Shown piece after piece: positions 9,006 through 17,961 of a stretch of 64,000 bases of DNA. The DNA comes from Paraburkholderia sp. Tr-20389 (GTDB lineage Bacteria > Pseudomonadota > Gammaproteobacteria > Burkholderiales > Burkholderiaceae), in assembly GCF_017104565.1 (NCBI RefSeq), contig NZ_JAAGPD010000035.1, positions 62,001 to 126,000 of the forward strand, read 5' to 3'. The translations under genes and the position numbers were made by a program. How positions within the stretch are numbered: the stretch's first letter is position 1; each line of letters opens with the position of its first letter. A model generated the notes under the pieces. It searched no databases. It saw only the letters and a program-made list of their open reading frames with translations, and had not been told where the DNA came from.

Positions 9006-9067
9006 CAGCGCCCTCCGCGCTCGAAACAGACGCGCACCGCAGAGACAAGAGACAAAGGGGAAGAGAC

Positions 9068-10297
9068 ATGAATCATCCGACGACGCCGCGCCAGATCGCG
9101 GCGGCGGTGGCCGCACTCGCCGCGACGCTGGCAGCGCCCGGCATCGCGCAGGCGCAAAGCAGCATCACGCTATACGGCGATGTCGACGCCGGTATCACGT
9201 ACACGAACAACCAGCAGGTCACGCATGCGGACGGCAGCGTCGGCGGCGGCCACAACTTCCAGTTCACGGGCGGCAATTCCGCGCCTTCGCGCTTCGGCCT
9301 GACGGGCAGCGAAGATCTCGGCGGCGGCACGGCCGTTACGTTCAAGCTCGAGAACAGCTTCTATACGGGTACCGGCAGCTTCGTGCAAGGCGGCACGCTG
9401 TTCAACCAGAACGCGTGGGTCGGACTCACGAACGAACGCTACGGCACGCTGACCTTCGGCCGTCAGTTCGACTCGTACACGAATGCGCTTGCGCCGTATG
9501 CGTCGAGTAACAACTGGGCCACGCTGTTCGGCTCGCATATCGGCGATGTCGACAACCTGAACGCCGCGCTGAATCTGAACAATGCCGTGCAATACGTGAG
9601 TCCGACCTTTGCAGGCTTCTCGGTGAGCGGCACGTACTCGCTGGGCGGCGTCGCAGGCGACTTCTCGCAAAAGCGCGGCTGGGCCGTCGCAGCGAGTTAC
9701 AACAACGCGCCCTTCTCGTTCGGCATCGGCTATCTCGACCTGAACAATCCGCTCGATGCCGCGCTGGGCGGCGAGCAAGGTTATATCGGCGACTTCGCGT
9801 GCTCGAATCCGACGGCGATGTACTGCGAACTGCAGAACGCGCACTCGCTGAAGACGTTCGGCGCGGGCGGATCGTACACGTTCGGACCGGCGACGTTCGG
9901 CCTCGTCTATACGCATACGAAGCTCGACGATAGCCAGTACTTCGCGAGCACAACGTCGCCGCAAGGCTCGGATGTGCGCTTCGATATCGTCGAGGTGAAC
10001 GCGACGTACGCCGTGTCGCCCGCGCTTTCACTCGGCGCCGCGTATATCTACAACTCGATGAAGACCGATGTGAGCGGTTCGCCGAAGTTCCATCAGGTGA
10101 ACCTGGGCGCGACGTATAGCCTGTCGAAGCGTACGACGCTTTACGCCGTCGGGATTTTCCAGAAGGCGGCGGGCAGCGGAATCGGCACCGACCCTGTGAC
10201 GGGGCAAGCTGTGAATTACGCGCAGATTCCCAATCTGCCGAATTCGACGACCGACAAGCAAGTGTCGGTCACGGTGGGGCTGAAGCACAACTTCTGA
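9068..10297 (+). CDS. Gram-negative outer-membrane porin
   Basis: A 409-residue protein with a signal peptide ending AQAQS, then SSITLYGDVDAGITY, the standard opening of Burkholderia trimeric porins. The body has alternating beta-strand patterns (RFGLTGSEDLGGGT, TLTFGRQFDSYTNAL), and the C terminus is VTVGLKHNF with the terminal Phe needed for outer-membrane insertion. ATG 9068 follows AAGGGGAAGAG. Being last in the amine operon order, it may serve uptake of the amine or related aromatics, but such porins are general. Confidence 0.9.
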   Translation: MNHPTTPRQIAAAVAALAATLAAPGIAQAQSSITLYGDVDAGITYTNNQQVTHADGSVGGGHNFQFTGGNSAPSRFGLTGSEDLGGGTAVTFKLENSFYTGTGSFVQGGTLFNQNAWVGLTNERYGTLTFGRQFDSYTNALAPYASSNNWATLFGSHIGDVDNLNAALNLNNAVQYVSPTFAGFSVSGTYSLGGVAGDFSQKRGWAVAASYNNAPFSFGIGYLDLNNPLDAALGGEQGYIGDFACSNPTAMYCELQNAHSLKTFGAGGSYTFGPATFGLVYTHTKLDDSQYFASTTSPQGSDVRFDIVEVNATYAVSPALSLGAAYIYNSMKTDVSGSPKFHQVNLGATYSLSKRTTLYAVGIFQKAAGSGIGTDPVTGQAVNYAQIPNLPNSTTDKQVSVTVGLKHNF

Positions 10298-10321
10298 TTG
10301 CATTCCAAGTGCGTGCGATTT

Positions 10322-10359
10322 GCGCGTCTCGTGCCCGTGGCGTGAGACGCGCTTTTTTT
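10322..10359 (+). terminator. intrinsic terminator after the porin gene
   Basis: A perfect nine-base-pair stem (10322-10330 with 10344-10352) is followed directly by seven T residues. It lies 25 bases after the porin stop and closes the amine-oxidation gene group. Confidence 0.9.
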
Positions 10360-10377
10360 CGATCTGGAACGCACAGC

Positions 10378-10680
10378 TTATTGCAGTTTCCCTTGCGGAA
10401 GCGGGTGCAACGCCGTCCATTGGGACCAGCCGCTCGCGCAGTGCGTGGATGTCACGCGCAACGCTCTCGAACCGTCGCGAAAGTAGAGCGACTCGGCGAT
10501 GCACATCGAGATGTCGTCGATCCCCGGCGTGCCGACGAAGCCTCGCTCATAAGTAAAGGGCAGATTGCCTTCGCGCAGAACATCGAGAGAACTGTCGAAT
10601 TCGTCGACAAGCTTCGGATAGGCCCAATTGTTCAGCAAGGTGACAGCCGCTTCGGCGTCGAACATTTTTTCTCTAAACAT
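10378..10680 (-). CDS. hypothetical protein, 100 residues
   Basis: The ATG at 10680 has a strong ribosome site (AAGGAG, about eight bases upstream), supporting a real gene. The product has no signal peptide or membrane segment and contains an acidic middle (DEFDSSLDVLREG). I recognise no family; length and composition would suit a small regulatory or immunity-type cytoplasmic protein, but no function is claimed. A longer start at 10698 lacks support. It lies downstream of the EAL-domain gene on the same strand, 74 bases away. Confidence 0.55.
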   Translation of the reverse strand: MFREKMFDAEAAVTLLNNWAYPKLVDEFDSSLDVLREGNLPFTYERGFVGTPGIDDISMCIAESLYFRDGSRALRVTSTHCASGWSQWTALHPLPQGKLQ

Positions 10681-10754
10681 TTTCACTCTCCTTCTCACGC
10701 TGCTTCATCGCGTACCGATCGCACGCTTGCCCTGACGGACTCGTTGCGCCTCGC

Positions 10755-11672
10755 TCACTCGCATCGGCTCGAACGCGTCCGGCAATCCTCGACAAAATCA
10801 TCGGGCTCGACCGCACGGCTAAACAGGAAGCCCTGCATCCGGTCGATTCCGCATTCGCGCAGAAACGTTGCCTGTTCGTCCGTTTCGACACCTTCGGCCG
10901 TCACGGTGAGCGCTATCGAATGCGCGATCTTCGCGAGCCCTTCCACAATCGCCGCCGACCTGCTGTCAAACGGCAGCCCCATCACGAACGACCGGTCGAT
11001 CTTGAGGCCATGCACGGGAAGCCGCCGGAGATACGACAGCGACGAATAGCCCGTGCCGAAATCGTCGATGACGAACTTGACGCCGAAGTTCGCGATGGCC
11101 GCTATCGTCGACACGACGGATCGCGTATCGAGCATCGGCTGGCTCTCGGTGATTTCCAGTTCCAGCGCGGAAGGCGGCAGCCCGCTGATCTCCAGTACTC
11201 GCGAGACCTTCCTTACGAAACGCCTGTTGAGTTGAAGCGGCGAGACGTTCACCGCCACGCAAAGGTCGGGCGCCACGTGCAGGCGCCACTGTGCCGCTTG
11301 CGCGCAAGCCTGTTCGATCACCCAGTCGCCGATATGCTCGATCAGGCCCGCATGCTCGGCGACAGGCACGAAGCGCGCGGGCGGGACGATGCCCAGCTCG
11401 GGGTGGTTCCAGCGCAGCAGTGCTTCCGCGCATACGGTGTTACGCGCTGCGCGATCGACGACGGGTTGCCACGCAAGCGACAGTTCGCGAGCCGCCAAGG
11501 CTTGTTGCAATGCGGATTCGATTTTCGCGTGACACGCCTGTTCGCCATCCATTGGTTGTGCGAATGACTCCGCCCACGGACTGCACATCGCACCCGGCCA
11601 GGCGACGCGCGTATACCCTGCCCGCGCAGACGTAGCACCGTCAGCGGCTGGCCCGGACCCTTGTTGAATCAT
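10755..11672 (-). CDS. EAL-domain cyclic-di-GMP phosphodiesterase
   Basis: A 305-residue soluble protein, nearly all EAL domain. The catalytic signature is present: AEALLRW, the Glu of ITES, IDDFGTGYSSLSYL, KIDRSFV, AEGVET and the final QGFLFS. It should therefore hydrolyse c-di-GMP to pGpG. There is no recognisable sensory or GGDEF domain; the roughly 50 N-terminal residues are low complexity. Start 11672 was chosen because AGGAG lies seven bases upstream; an in-frame ATG at 11708 gives a longer version. Confidence 0.88.
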   Translation of the reverse strand: MIQQGSGPAADGATSARAGYTRVAWPGAMCSPWAESFAQPMDGEQACHAKIESALQQALAARELSLAWQPVVDRAARNTVCAEALLRWNHPELGIVPPARFVPVAEHAGLIEHIGDWVIEQACAQAAQWRLHVAPDLCVAVNVSPLQLNRRFVRKVSRVLEISGLPPSALELEITESQPMLDTRSVVSTIAAIANFGVKFVIDDFGTGYSSLSYLRRLPVHGLKIDRSFVMGLPFDSRSAAIVEGLAKIAHSIALTVTAEGVETDEQATFLRECGIDRMQGFLFSRAVEPDDFVEDCRTRSSRCE

Positions 11673-11920
11673 CACGGCACTCCTATGCTTAAGCATCTGT
11701 GAATACACAGCACGTCAAAACATGCGGTTACCTGTGTGCAGCGTTTAGTACATTCGGATCCAGCTGGATGAACACCGGAACGCCCGAACACATCGCGCAG
11801 CAAAATCGAACAGATGACGCAAAGATAGGCTGTAGAACGCTTTCCAGGAACGATCACCATCGCTGAACGCGTCAAGCATCACTGAACGCCTGTCGTGGTG
11901 ACGGGAATATCGGGGACCTT

Positions 11921-12871
11921 ATGAAAACGCATCAGCTCCGCGCGCTCGTCGCCGTGGCGGACGCGGGCAGCGTGCGCGGCGCAGCGCGCCTGCTCGAGAC
12001 ATCGCCTGCCGCTGTCACGCAAAGCCTCCAGTTGCTGGAGGAGTCCACGCAGATGCAGCTGGTTTTGCGCACGTCGTCCGGGGTCACGTTCACCGAATGC
12101 GGGCAAACCCTGTTGACGCATGCGCGCCTGATCGTGTCGCAAATGACACGCGCCCATGAGGCGCTCGATGCGTTGCGCGGCAATACGCGCAAAAGACTTT
12201 CCGTCGCCGTGACCGCATGGGTCGCGCTCACGTTCCTGCCGGAGACGGTCGCGCGTTTCCGAGAGCGTATGCCGCAGATTCAGCTCGAACTATTCGAAGG
12301 GTTGCTTGCGATCGCGAATCCGCGCCTGCGCGACGGCAGCCTCGATATCTACATCGGCCGGCAGTCACCCGGCACGGCGAGTGGCGCATTCACTTACCAG
12401 CCAGTGTTTGCATCGAGCCGCGCAGTGGTCGCACGGAACGGCCATCCGAATGCGGCAAGCCGCTCGCTGGCGGACCTGCTCGAACTCGACTGGCTGGTTG
12501 CACTCGACCCTGAGACGGAAGGACAGGCGTCGTACCGGATGTTCGCGCAGCATGGCTTGCCCGTGCCGCGCAGCATTCACTATCTGCACTCGCTGGCGGT
12601 GGCCGTTCCGCTGCTCCGGTATACCGACATGGTCAGTATTTTTCCGTGGCCCCTGGTGGAGTTGTGCGCACAGCGCGATGATCTGTGCGCGCTGCCGTTG
12701 CGCGAACAGCTCGACGATTCGCTCGTCGGCATCATCACGCGCAGCGGCGAGCCGCCCGATGCGGCGTCGCGCTGCTTCATAGAGTGTTTCATTGAAACGG
12801 TGCGCGGCGAGAAGTGGATGGAGTCTCCCCACATTCGCCGCGCGATGCACTCGGTCGAAATACTCGTCTAG
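11921..12871 (+). CDS. LysR-family transcriptional regulator
   Basis: A 316-residue regulator with an N-terminal winged helix-turn-helix (residues about 4-62, including SVRGAARLLETSPAAVTQSLQLLEE) and a type-2 periplasmic-binding-like effector domain (about 90-300). Helix-turn-helix residues are conserved. Its stop lies within the same four bases (CTAG) that contain the stop of the convergent phnW gene. It is transcribed towards the phosphonate operon rather than divergently from it, so its target is unclear. Confidence 0.88.
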   Translation: MKTHQLRALVAVADAGSVRGAARLLETSPAAVTQSLQLLEESTQMQLVLRTSSGVTFTECGQTLLTHARLIVSQMTRAHEALDALRGNTRKRLSVAVTAWVALTFLPETVARFRERMPQIQLELFEGLLAIANPRLRDGSLDIYIGRQSPGTASGAFTYQPVFASSRAVVARNGHPNAASRSLADLLELDWLVALDPETEGQASYRMFAQHGLPVPRSIHYLHSLAVAVPLLRYTDMVSIFPWPLVELCAQRDDLCALPLREQLDDSLVGIITRSGEPPDAASRCFIECFIETVRGEKWMESPHIRRAMHSVEILV

Positions 12872-13959
12872 CCGACGCTTTCGCCGACAGCCGTGCGCAT
12901 CAGTTCATCGAAACTCGCAAGCAAGCGGTCGATGTCCGGCGCATGAATCGCGCCCATCGTCGAGATGCGGAACAGCTCTTTCGACAAGCCGCCCTGCCCT
13001 GCATAGATCACGAAGCCACGCGCTTTGAGCGCATCGTGCAGGCGCTCATACGACACGCCCTCAGGCAAGCGATACGCCCGCAGCACAACCGACGATTCAG
13101 CAGCCGGCAATGCGCTGTCGATACCGCGCTCAGCGAGCCCCGCGCGCGCCTGCTCGGCGAGCGCTGCATAGCGCGCGTGACGCGCCTTCCAGCCGCCTTC
13201 CTCGTCGAGTTCGCGCAGCGCTTCGACGAGCGCGTAATACGCATGCACCGACGGCGTAAACGGCGTATTGCGCTGATCCTGCAACTGGGCGAGACGCACG
13301 AGCCCGAGGTAATACGTGCGGCTTGCCGCGACCGCCAGCGCATCGCGCCGCACGATCACGAATGCCGCGCCCGGCACGCCATGCAGACACTTGTTCGCGG
13401 TCGCGGCGACGGCCACGATCGTGCCTTCCGCGAAGTCGATTTCTTCGGCGCCGAAACTGCTCACACCGTCGACCAGCATCTTCACGTTGCGTGCGCGGCA
13501 AACCTGCGCCAATGCCTTCAGGTCGTTCAGACGGCCCGTCGTCGTCTCGTGATGAATCACGGCGACATGCGTGATGGCCTTGTCATCGTCGAGCGCGGCC
13601 GCGATGCGCGCGAGGTCTGGCGCCTGCATCCATTCGTGCTTCGCGACGCTGTGCGCGATGCCGTACTGCTTCGCGATCTGCGCAATACGCTCGCCATACA
13701 CGCCGTTTTCGACGATCAACAGCTTGCCGTTTTCCGGCACGAGCGCCGCGATCATGCTTTCGACGGCGGCCGTGCCCGAACCCGTCATCAGCACGGCGCT
13801 CCATTGCGCGGGGTCGAGATCGTACAGCTTGACGAGACGCGAACGCGCTTCGTCCTGAAGATCGAAGAACTCGCTTTCGCGGTGGCACAGGTCCGTTTGC
13901 AGCAGGCTGTTGCGCACGCGCTCCGTCAGCGTGACGGGACCAGGATTCATCAGCAGCAT
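12868..13959 (-). CDS. phnW: 2-aminoethylphosphonate:pyruvate transaminase-like enzyme
   Basis: A 363-residue fold-type I PLP enzyme with the N-terminal MNPGPVTLTERV motif, the PLP-region GSGTAAVESMIAAL, and the Schiff-base Lys in ATANKCLHGVPG. PhnW interconverts 2-aminoethylphosphonate and phosphonoacetaldehyde. Here it follows PEP mutase and phosphonopyruvate decarboxylase, so the likely direction is biosynthetic, making AEP by transamination. ATG 13959 overlaps the upstream stop (TGATG) and is preceded by AGGAG inside aepY. A longer frame to 14172 is a shadow of aepY. Confidence 0.9.
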   Translation of the reverse strand: MLLMNPGPVTLTERVRNSLLQTDLCHRESEFFDLQDEARSRLVKLYDLDPAQWSAVLMTGSGTAAVESMIAALVPENGKLLIVENGVYGERIAQIAKQYGIAHSVAKHEWMQAPDLARIAAALDDDKAITHVAVIHHETTTGRLNDLKALAQVCRARNVKMLVDGVSSFGAEEIDFAEGTIVAVAATANKCLHGVPGAAFVIVRRDALAVAASRTYYLGLVRLAQLQDQRNTPFTPSVHAYYALVEALRELDEEGGWKARHARYAALAEQARAGLAERGIDSALPAAESSVVLRAYRLPEGVSYERLHDALKARGFVIYAGQGGLSKELFRISTMGAIHAPDIDRLLASFDELMRTAVGESVG

Positions 13960-15143
13960 CAGCGTGCTCCTTGGTTCGAGCCGGCGTTGGCGATGTGGCG
14001 CATCAAGCGCGTCTTCACATCGGGCGGCGTAATGGTCGGGCGCGGCAAGCCGTCCGGCGTACCGCGGCGAATCGCGACGCGCACGAAACGCGGGCCGTCG
14101 AGCAGCGGCGACGCGAACAGTTCGTCGATCAGGCTCACGTCGTCGCCTTCGACTGCCGACGCATAGCCGCACGCTGCGGCAACACCTGCGAACGACACCT
14201 GCGGCGATACCGTCGACTGACCGCCCGTCGAATCGTGCGCGCCGTTGTCGAGCAGAATGTGCGTGAGGTTCGAAGGACCGTATGCGCCGAGCGTCGCGAA
14301 CACGCCCATGCGCATCAGCGCTGCGCCGTCGCCGTCGAGCGCGACCACGTGCAGATCCGGACGCGTGAGCGCGAGACCCAGCGCGAACGGCGTCAGACAG
14401 CCCATCGAGCCGACCATGTACAACTGGTTTGGGCGGTCATCGATTGCATAGAGTTCACGCCCGCAGAATCCCGTCGATGCCAGCACCACCGTCGAATTCA
14501 ACGGCGTATGCGCAATCACGCGTTGCAGCGCTTCGTTGCGCGTCGGCAAGGCGTCGGACGTCGTCGAACGCGAGACATCGCGTGCAATGCGCGCTTCGCG
14601 CTTCACGGCGCGGCCAGCGTCCTTCAGTTCGTATGGCGCGACGCTGCCCTTCTGCATCACGAGCGCGTACGGGCGGCCCGTCGCATCCATATGCGCGATC
14701 GCGCGGTCGAGCGCTGGACCGATCGCGTCGGCTTCCGTCGGGAACGTCTCCCGCGGAATCTCCATCGTGTCGAGCATGGCCGGCGTGATGGGGCCCATCA
14801 GCTGATGTTGCGGCTCATCCGCGACGCCGGGCTGACCGCGCCAGGTGACGATCAACAACTGCGGCAGCTGGAACGTCCACGTCAGCGACGTCAGCGGGCT
14901 CACCGCATTGCCGAGGCCCGAGTTCTGCATCATCGTCACGCCGCGGCGGCCATTCTGCGCGCCTAGCGTCACGCCCGCGATGAACGCGACGGCATCGCCT
15001 TCGTTCGCCGCCGACACGTAGTGCAACTTCGGATCCTGCAGCACGTAGTTGATGAACGGCGTCAGATACGAGCACGGCACGCCCGCATACCAGTCGAAGC
15101 CGCGCTCGCGCGCCGCCTCGACGAACTGTGCTGCCTCGATCAT
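13959..15143 (-). CDS. aepY: phosphonopyruvate decarboxylase
   Basis: A 394-residue ThDP enzyme. The N-terminal domain has the cofactor-activating Glu region ([15 protein letters not shown]) and the C-terminal domain has the ThDP/Mg motif ([13 protein letters not shown] followed about 26 residues later by the Asn of LLDNG). It drives AEP synthesis by irreversibly decarboxylating phosphonopyruvate to phosphonoacetaldehyde. The start overlaps the end of pepM by four bases and its stop overlaps the start of phnW, so the three proteins are translationally coupled. Confidence 0.92.
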   Translation of the reverse strand: MIEAAQFVEAARERGFDWYAGVPCSYLTPFINYVLQDPKLHYVSAANEGDAVAFIAGVTLGAQNGRRGVTMMQNSGLGNAVSPLTSLTWTFQLPQLLIVTWRGQPGVADEPQHQLMGPITPAMLDTMEIPRETFPTEADAIGPALDRAIAHMDATGRPYALVMQKGSVAPYELKDAGRAVKREARIARDVSRSTTSDALPTRNEALQRVIAHTPLNSTVVLASTGFCGRELYAIDDRPNQLYMVGSMGCLTPFALGLALTRPDLHVVALDGDGAALMRMGVFATLGAYGPSNLTHILLDNGAHDSTGGQSTVSPQVSFAGVAAACGYASAVEGDDVSLIDELFASPLLDGPRFVRVAIRRGTPDGLPRPTITPPDVKTRLMRHIANAGSNQGAR

Positions 15144-16846
15144 TGAGCGGCGCCTCCCGCTGCATCGCCCTTCGCGAGCGGCGTGGCTTCGTGCGCGAAG
15201 TCGCCTGCGCGGCGGAAGTCTTCGAGATCGTTCACACCGCGCCAGTGGCCGTGCACGTATTGCACTTCGATTTCTTCACCGGCTTCGAGCAAGGCGTTCA
15301 ACAGCGCGGGCATATCCAGCGAATCGAAATCGGGGCGCGCGCGCAGCGTGTTCATCACCGCTTGCAGGCGCTCGCGGCCTTCGCCACGCACGTTGAGCAG
15401 ACCGATCCAGCGGCCGTTCGGCGCTGCGCCGTTCACGTCGGCTTCGTTGTTCGACACGCGGCGCAGCAGCACCTTGTTGCCGAACAGGCCGCGATCGTCG
15501 CCGGCCGAGCACCACGCGAAATCGCGCACGCTCTGGTTCGCCGCGCCCGATTCGTCGACCGTCGTCGAATCGACGACCACGCTGAACGGCGCCTCGCTCT
15601 CCACCAGATCGCGCACGATGTAGCTGCGGAACAGCAGGTCGCCGTACGAGATCAACGTGTCGTTCTGCAGGTTGTCGACGGCGCATGCGAGCGACGCCAG
15701 TTCGCCCGTCTGCTCGTGACGCTCGTTGACGACGAGCTTGATGCCCGCCGTATCGATTGCGTCGGCGCGATAACCGCCGACCACTGTGATGTCGTTGACG
15801 CCCTGCTTCTTGAACGAATCGACGAGCCAGCGCAGCAGCGGTTTGCCCGCGATGGGCAGCATGACCTTCGGACGCTCCGTCGTGACGGCTTCGAGGCCCT
15901 TGCCGCGGCTCGCAGCGAGCACGACAGCCGAACCTGCCGCGCGCGACGACGACAGATAGCGCTCCTCCGCTTCCGAGTATTCGTCGGCGTTCTGCAGACG
16001 GAAGATTTCGTTGACGGTCGCGATGCGGTCTTCGACGTTGACGAGCGTCTGGCTCTCGTAGATTTCCTTGACGACTGCCTGCATCGCGGACGTGGCTGCG
16101 CGAATCTGATGGTTCGCCCAGATCACCGTGCTGATGCCTGCCTTGCGGAACACTTCCGTCGGCGTGCTGTAGTACTTGGTCGGCACGATCACGAGCGGAC
16201 CGCGGCCTGCCCATTCGCGGGCGAATTCGAGAATCTCGTCGGGGCGCGACAGCTTGCTGTGAATGAGGATCGCGTCGGCGCCAGCCTGGCGATACGCTTC
16301 TGCGCGCTTGAGCGCTTCTTCCATGCCCCAGCCTGCGATCAGCGCTTCGACGCGTGCGACGATCGAGAAGTCCTCGTCTGTCTGCGAGTCCTTGCCGGCC
16401 TTGATCTTGCCGCAGAACTCATCGATATCGGCGAGCGGCTGCGCTTCACCCTTGATGAAGCTGTTGGTCTTGGGGAATACCTTGTCTTCGATGCAGACGC
16501 CTGCGATGCCGCGTTGCTCCAGCTTGCGCACGAGGCGGCGCACGTTGTTGAAGTTGCCGTAGCCGGTATCGCCGTCGAGCAGGATGGGCAGATCGCTTGC
16601 GTCGGCCATGAATTCGAGCGTATCGACGACCTGGGTCCAGCTTGCTTCATTGTTGTCGCGCACGCCGTACTGGGCGGAGATCGCGAGGCCCGAGCCCCAG
16701 ATGCCCTTGAAGCCGGCTTCGCGCACGATACGCGCCGAGATGCCGTTATGGGCTTCCATCAGGAATTCGAGTTCGTTGCTGGTGAGCATCTGGCGCAGGC
16801 GTGCGCTGCGCGACAGAGTGGTGAAAGAGGGTTCGCGTGCGTTCAT
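15140..16846 (-). CDS. pepM: bifunctional PEP phosphomutase / nucleotidyltransferase
   Basis: A 568-residue fusion. Residues about 15-300 are PEP mutase of the isocitrate lyase superfamily, with DGDTGYGN and the diagnostic [10 protein letters not shown] loop that distinguishes true mutases. Residues about 325-560 are a sugar-phosphate nucleotidyltransferase-like domain with [20 protein letters not shown] and YGDLLF. The mutase forms the C-P bond. The second domain probably activates the final AEP as CMP-AEP for transfer to lipid or glycan, as for PntC-type cytidylyltransferases; this is inference. GGAG precedes ATG 16846. Confidence 0.92.
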   Translation of the reverse strand: MNAREPSFTTLSRSARLRQMLTSNELEFLMEAHNGISARIVREAGFKGIWGSGLAISAQYGVRDNNEASWTQVVDTLEFMADASDLPILLDGDTGYGNFNNVRRLVRKLEQRGIAGVCIEDKVFPKTNSFIKGEAQPLADIDEFCGKIKAGKDSQTDEDFSIVARVEALIAGWGMEEALKRAEAYRQAGADAILIHSKLSRPDEILEFAREWAGRGPLVIVPTKYYSTPTEVFRKAGISTVIWANHQIRAATSAMQAVVKEIYESQTLVNVEDRIATVNEIFRLQNADEYSEAEERYLSSSRAAGSAVVLAASRGKGLEAVTTERPKVMLPIAGKPLLRWLVDSFKKQGVNDITVVGGYRADAIDTAGIKLVVNERHEQTGELASLACAVDNLQNDTLISYGDLLFRSYIVRDLVESEAPFSVVVDSTTVDESGAANQSVRDFAWCSAGDDRGLFGNKVLLRRVSNNEADVNGAAPNGRWIGLLNVRGEGRERLQAVMNTLRARPDFDSLDMPALLNALLEAGEEIEVQYVHGHWRGVNDLEDFRRAGDFAHEATPLAKGDAAGGAAQ

Positions 16847-17150
16847 CGTGGCTCCGGTTTTCTTTTTGCGCTGCTGTTATGCGCGGATGTTTTGCGCTGC
16901 GCGCGGCGTCGGTCTGCCGACCAAAAATGGCGACTATATCGGAAATGATTTCTGCTCGCCTTTGAAGAGGCCTGCAAGAGGCCTGGTTTTGGCAATTGAT
17001 GGAATTTGGGTGAAAAATGTGGCTAATTAGCCGGTTTTTTTGCCTGCGGCGCGGTGTTGCCTGTTTTTCGCTGGTATCCGCGTTGTGGCTCTGGTTCGCT
17101 AGCGTTGCCTTTGCTTCGCTGGCATCCGCGTGATGTCTCTGATTCGCTAG

Positions 17151-17275
17151 CGTTGCCCCTGTGCGGGGCGGCACCTACTTTTCTTTGCAGCGGCAAAGAA
17201 AAGTAGGCAAAAGAAAGCCGCTCACACCGCTAGCGCTAGTCGTTGCCTGCGGGCCCCCAACAGTTCCTGCACTTC
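17151..17275 (+). repeat. left arm of long inverted repeat, with internal hairpin
   Basis: The arm runs from CGTTGCCCCTGTGCGGGGCG to a CTGCGGGCCCCCAAC block and recurs in reverse at 17612-17735. Inside it, TACTTTTCTTTGC and GCAAAGAAAAGTA pair around four bases (about 17176-17205). This looks like a dispersed Burkholderia intergenic repeat; no transposase is attached. Confidence 0.7.
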
Positions 17276-17379
17276 GTTCGGCATCGCGCTATTTCACGCG
17301 CGTTGCCAGCGTTCTACCTGCACGCATCCCCCGCTTCACACTCCCGCGTCACGGATCGCGTTACCGAAAGTCCACCGCC

Positions 17380-17508
17380 GCCCAGGTGGCAAACGGTGTG
17401 TAGGCCATCGCGACGGAAGTGCACCACTCCGGACTGAAAAGCGGATCGGTGTCGTGAGGGCGCCAACGCGTATGGTGCGACAACCTACACACCGTTTGCC
17501 ACCTGGGC
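17380..17508. repeat. inner inverted repeat pair
   Basis: A 24-base sequence at 17380-17403 (starting GCCCAGGTGGCAAACGG) is repeated as its reverse complement at 17485-17508. The pair is nested inside the outer arms, with about 80 bases between. Confidence 0.75.
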
Positions 17509-17611
17509 GGCGCAGACGGATCGCTGCCGCTGGCTGGGCTGCGGGTGACTGGAGTGGGTGATGCGCTCGCTCATCGCGCTGGCAACGGGCGCAAAACAAT
17601 GTGTTGCCGTG

Positions 17612-17735
17612 TGGAGTGCGGGACCCGTTGGGGGCCCGCAGGCAAGAACACGGGCTGGCGGTGTGAGCCCGCTTTCTTTGCTTACTTTCTTTGCGGCGGC
17701 AAAGAAAGTAAGTGCCGCCCCGCACAGGGGCAACG
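17612..17735 (-). repeat. right arm of long inverted repeat
   Basis: Approximate reverse complement of 17151-17275, ending CGCACAGGGGCAACG. It also holds the internal A/T-rich hairpin around GCGGCGGCAAAG. Identity is high over the outer 25 bases and around the hairpin, lower between. Confidence 0.7.
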
Positions 17736-17961
17736 CCAGCAAACCAGAAGCAAAACGCGGATGCCTGCCACCGAACAGAGACACACCGCGGATGCCACAT
17801 CCCGCGCCGCAGGCAAAAAAAACCACTTACGGGTTTCCCCGCGTTATGCGCTATCGGTAACGCGCCGTAAACCCCATTAAGCAGTGCCATAAACGCCGCG
17901 CTGCGAAACAGAGAACCACCTCAGCCGCTGCGTAAGCAAAAAGCAATAGCAAACCCCAACC

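Larger units (their letters stand above)
16847..17961. other. 1.1-kb gene-free spacer with nested inverted repeats
   Basis: No convincing gene is present. Open frames here run through repeats and share the low-complexity products seen wherever such repeats occur in Burkholderia. The left third (17040-17150) has degenerate repeats of a GCTGGCATCCGCGT-like unit. Two long inverted arms and an inner 24-base inverted pair make most of the remaining spacer one large imperfect palindrome; these are listed separately. Confidence 0.7.

Noticed and set aside
7440-9116. 558-residue minus-strand frame opposite the aldehyde dehydrogenase
   Set aside because: Antisense shadow with no recognisable domain and no ribosome site.
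15128-16948. 606-residue plus-strand frame opposite pepM
   Set aside because: Shadow of a well-supported gene; its Arg/His/Ala-rich product has no motif. High GC makes long antisense frames common here.
17161-17890. Open frames in the repeat-rich spacer (for example 17161-17403, 17336-17890 minus, 17485-17826 minus)
   Set aside because: They run through inverted dispersed repeats, have no ribosome sites, and give the same low-complexity products such repeats always give.
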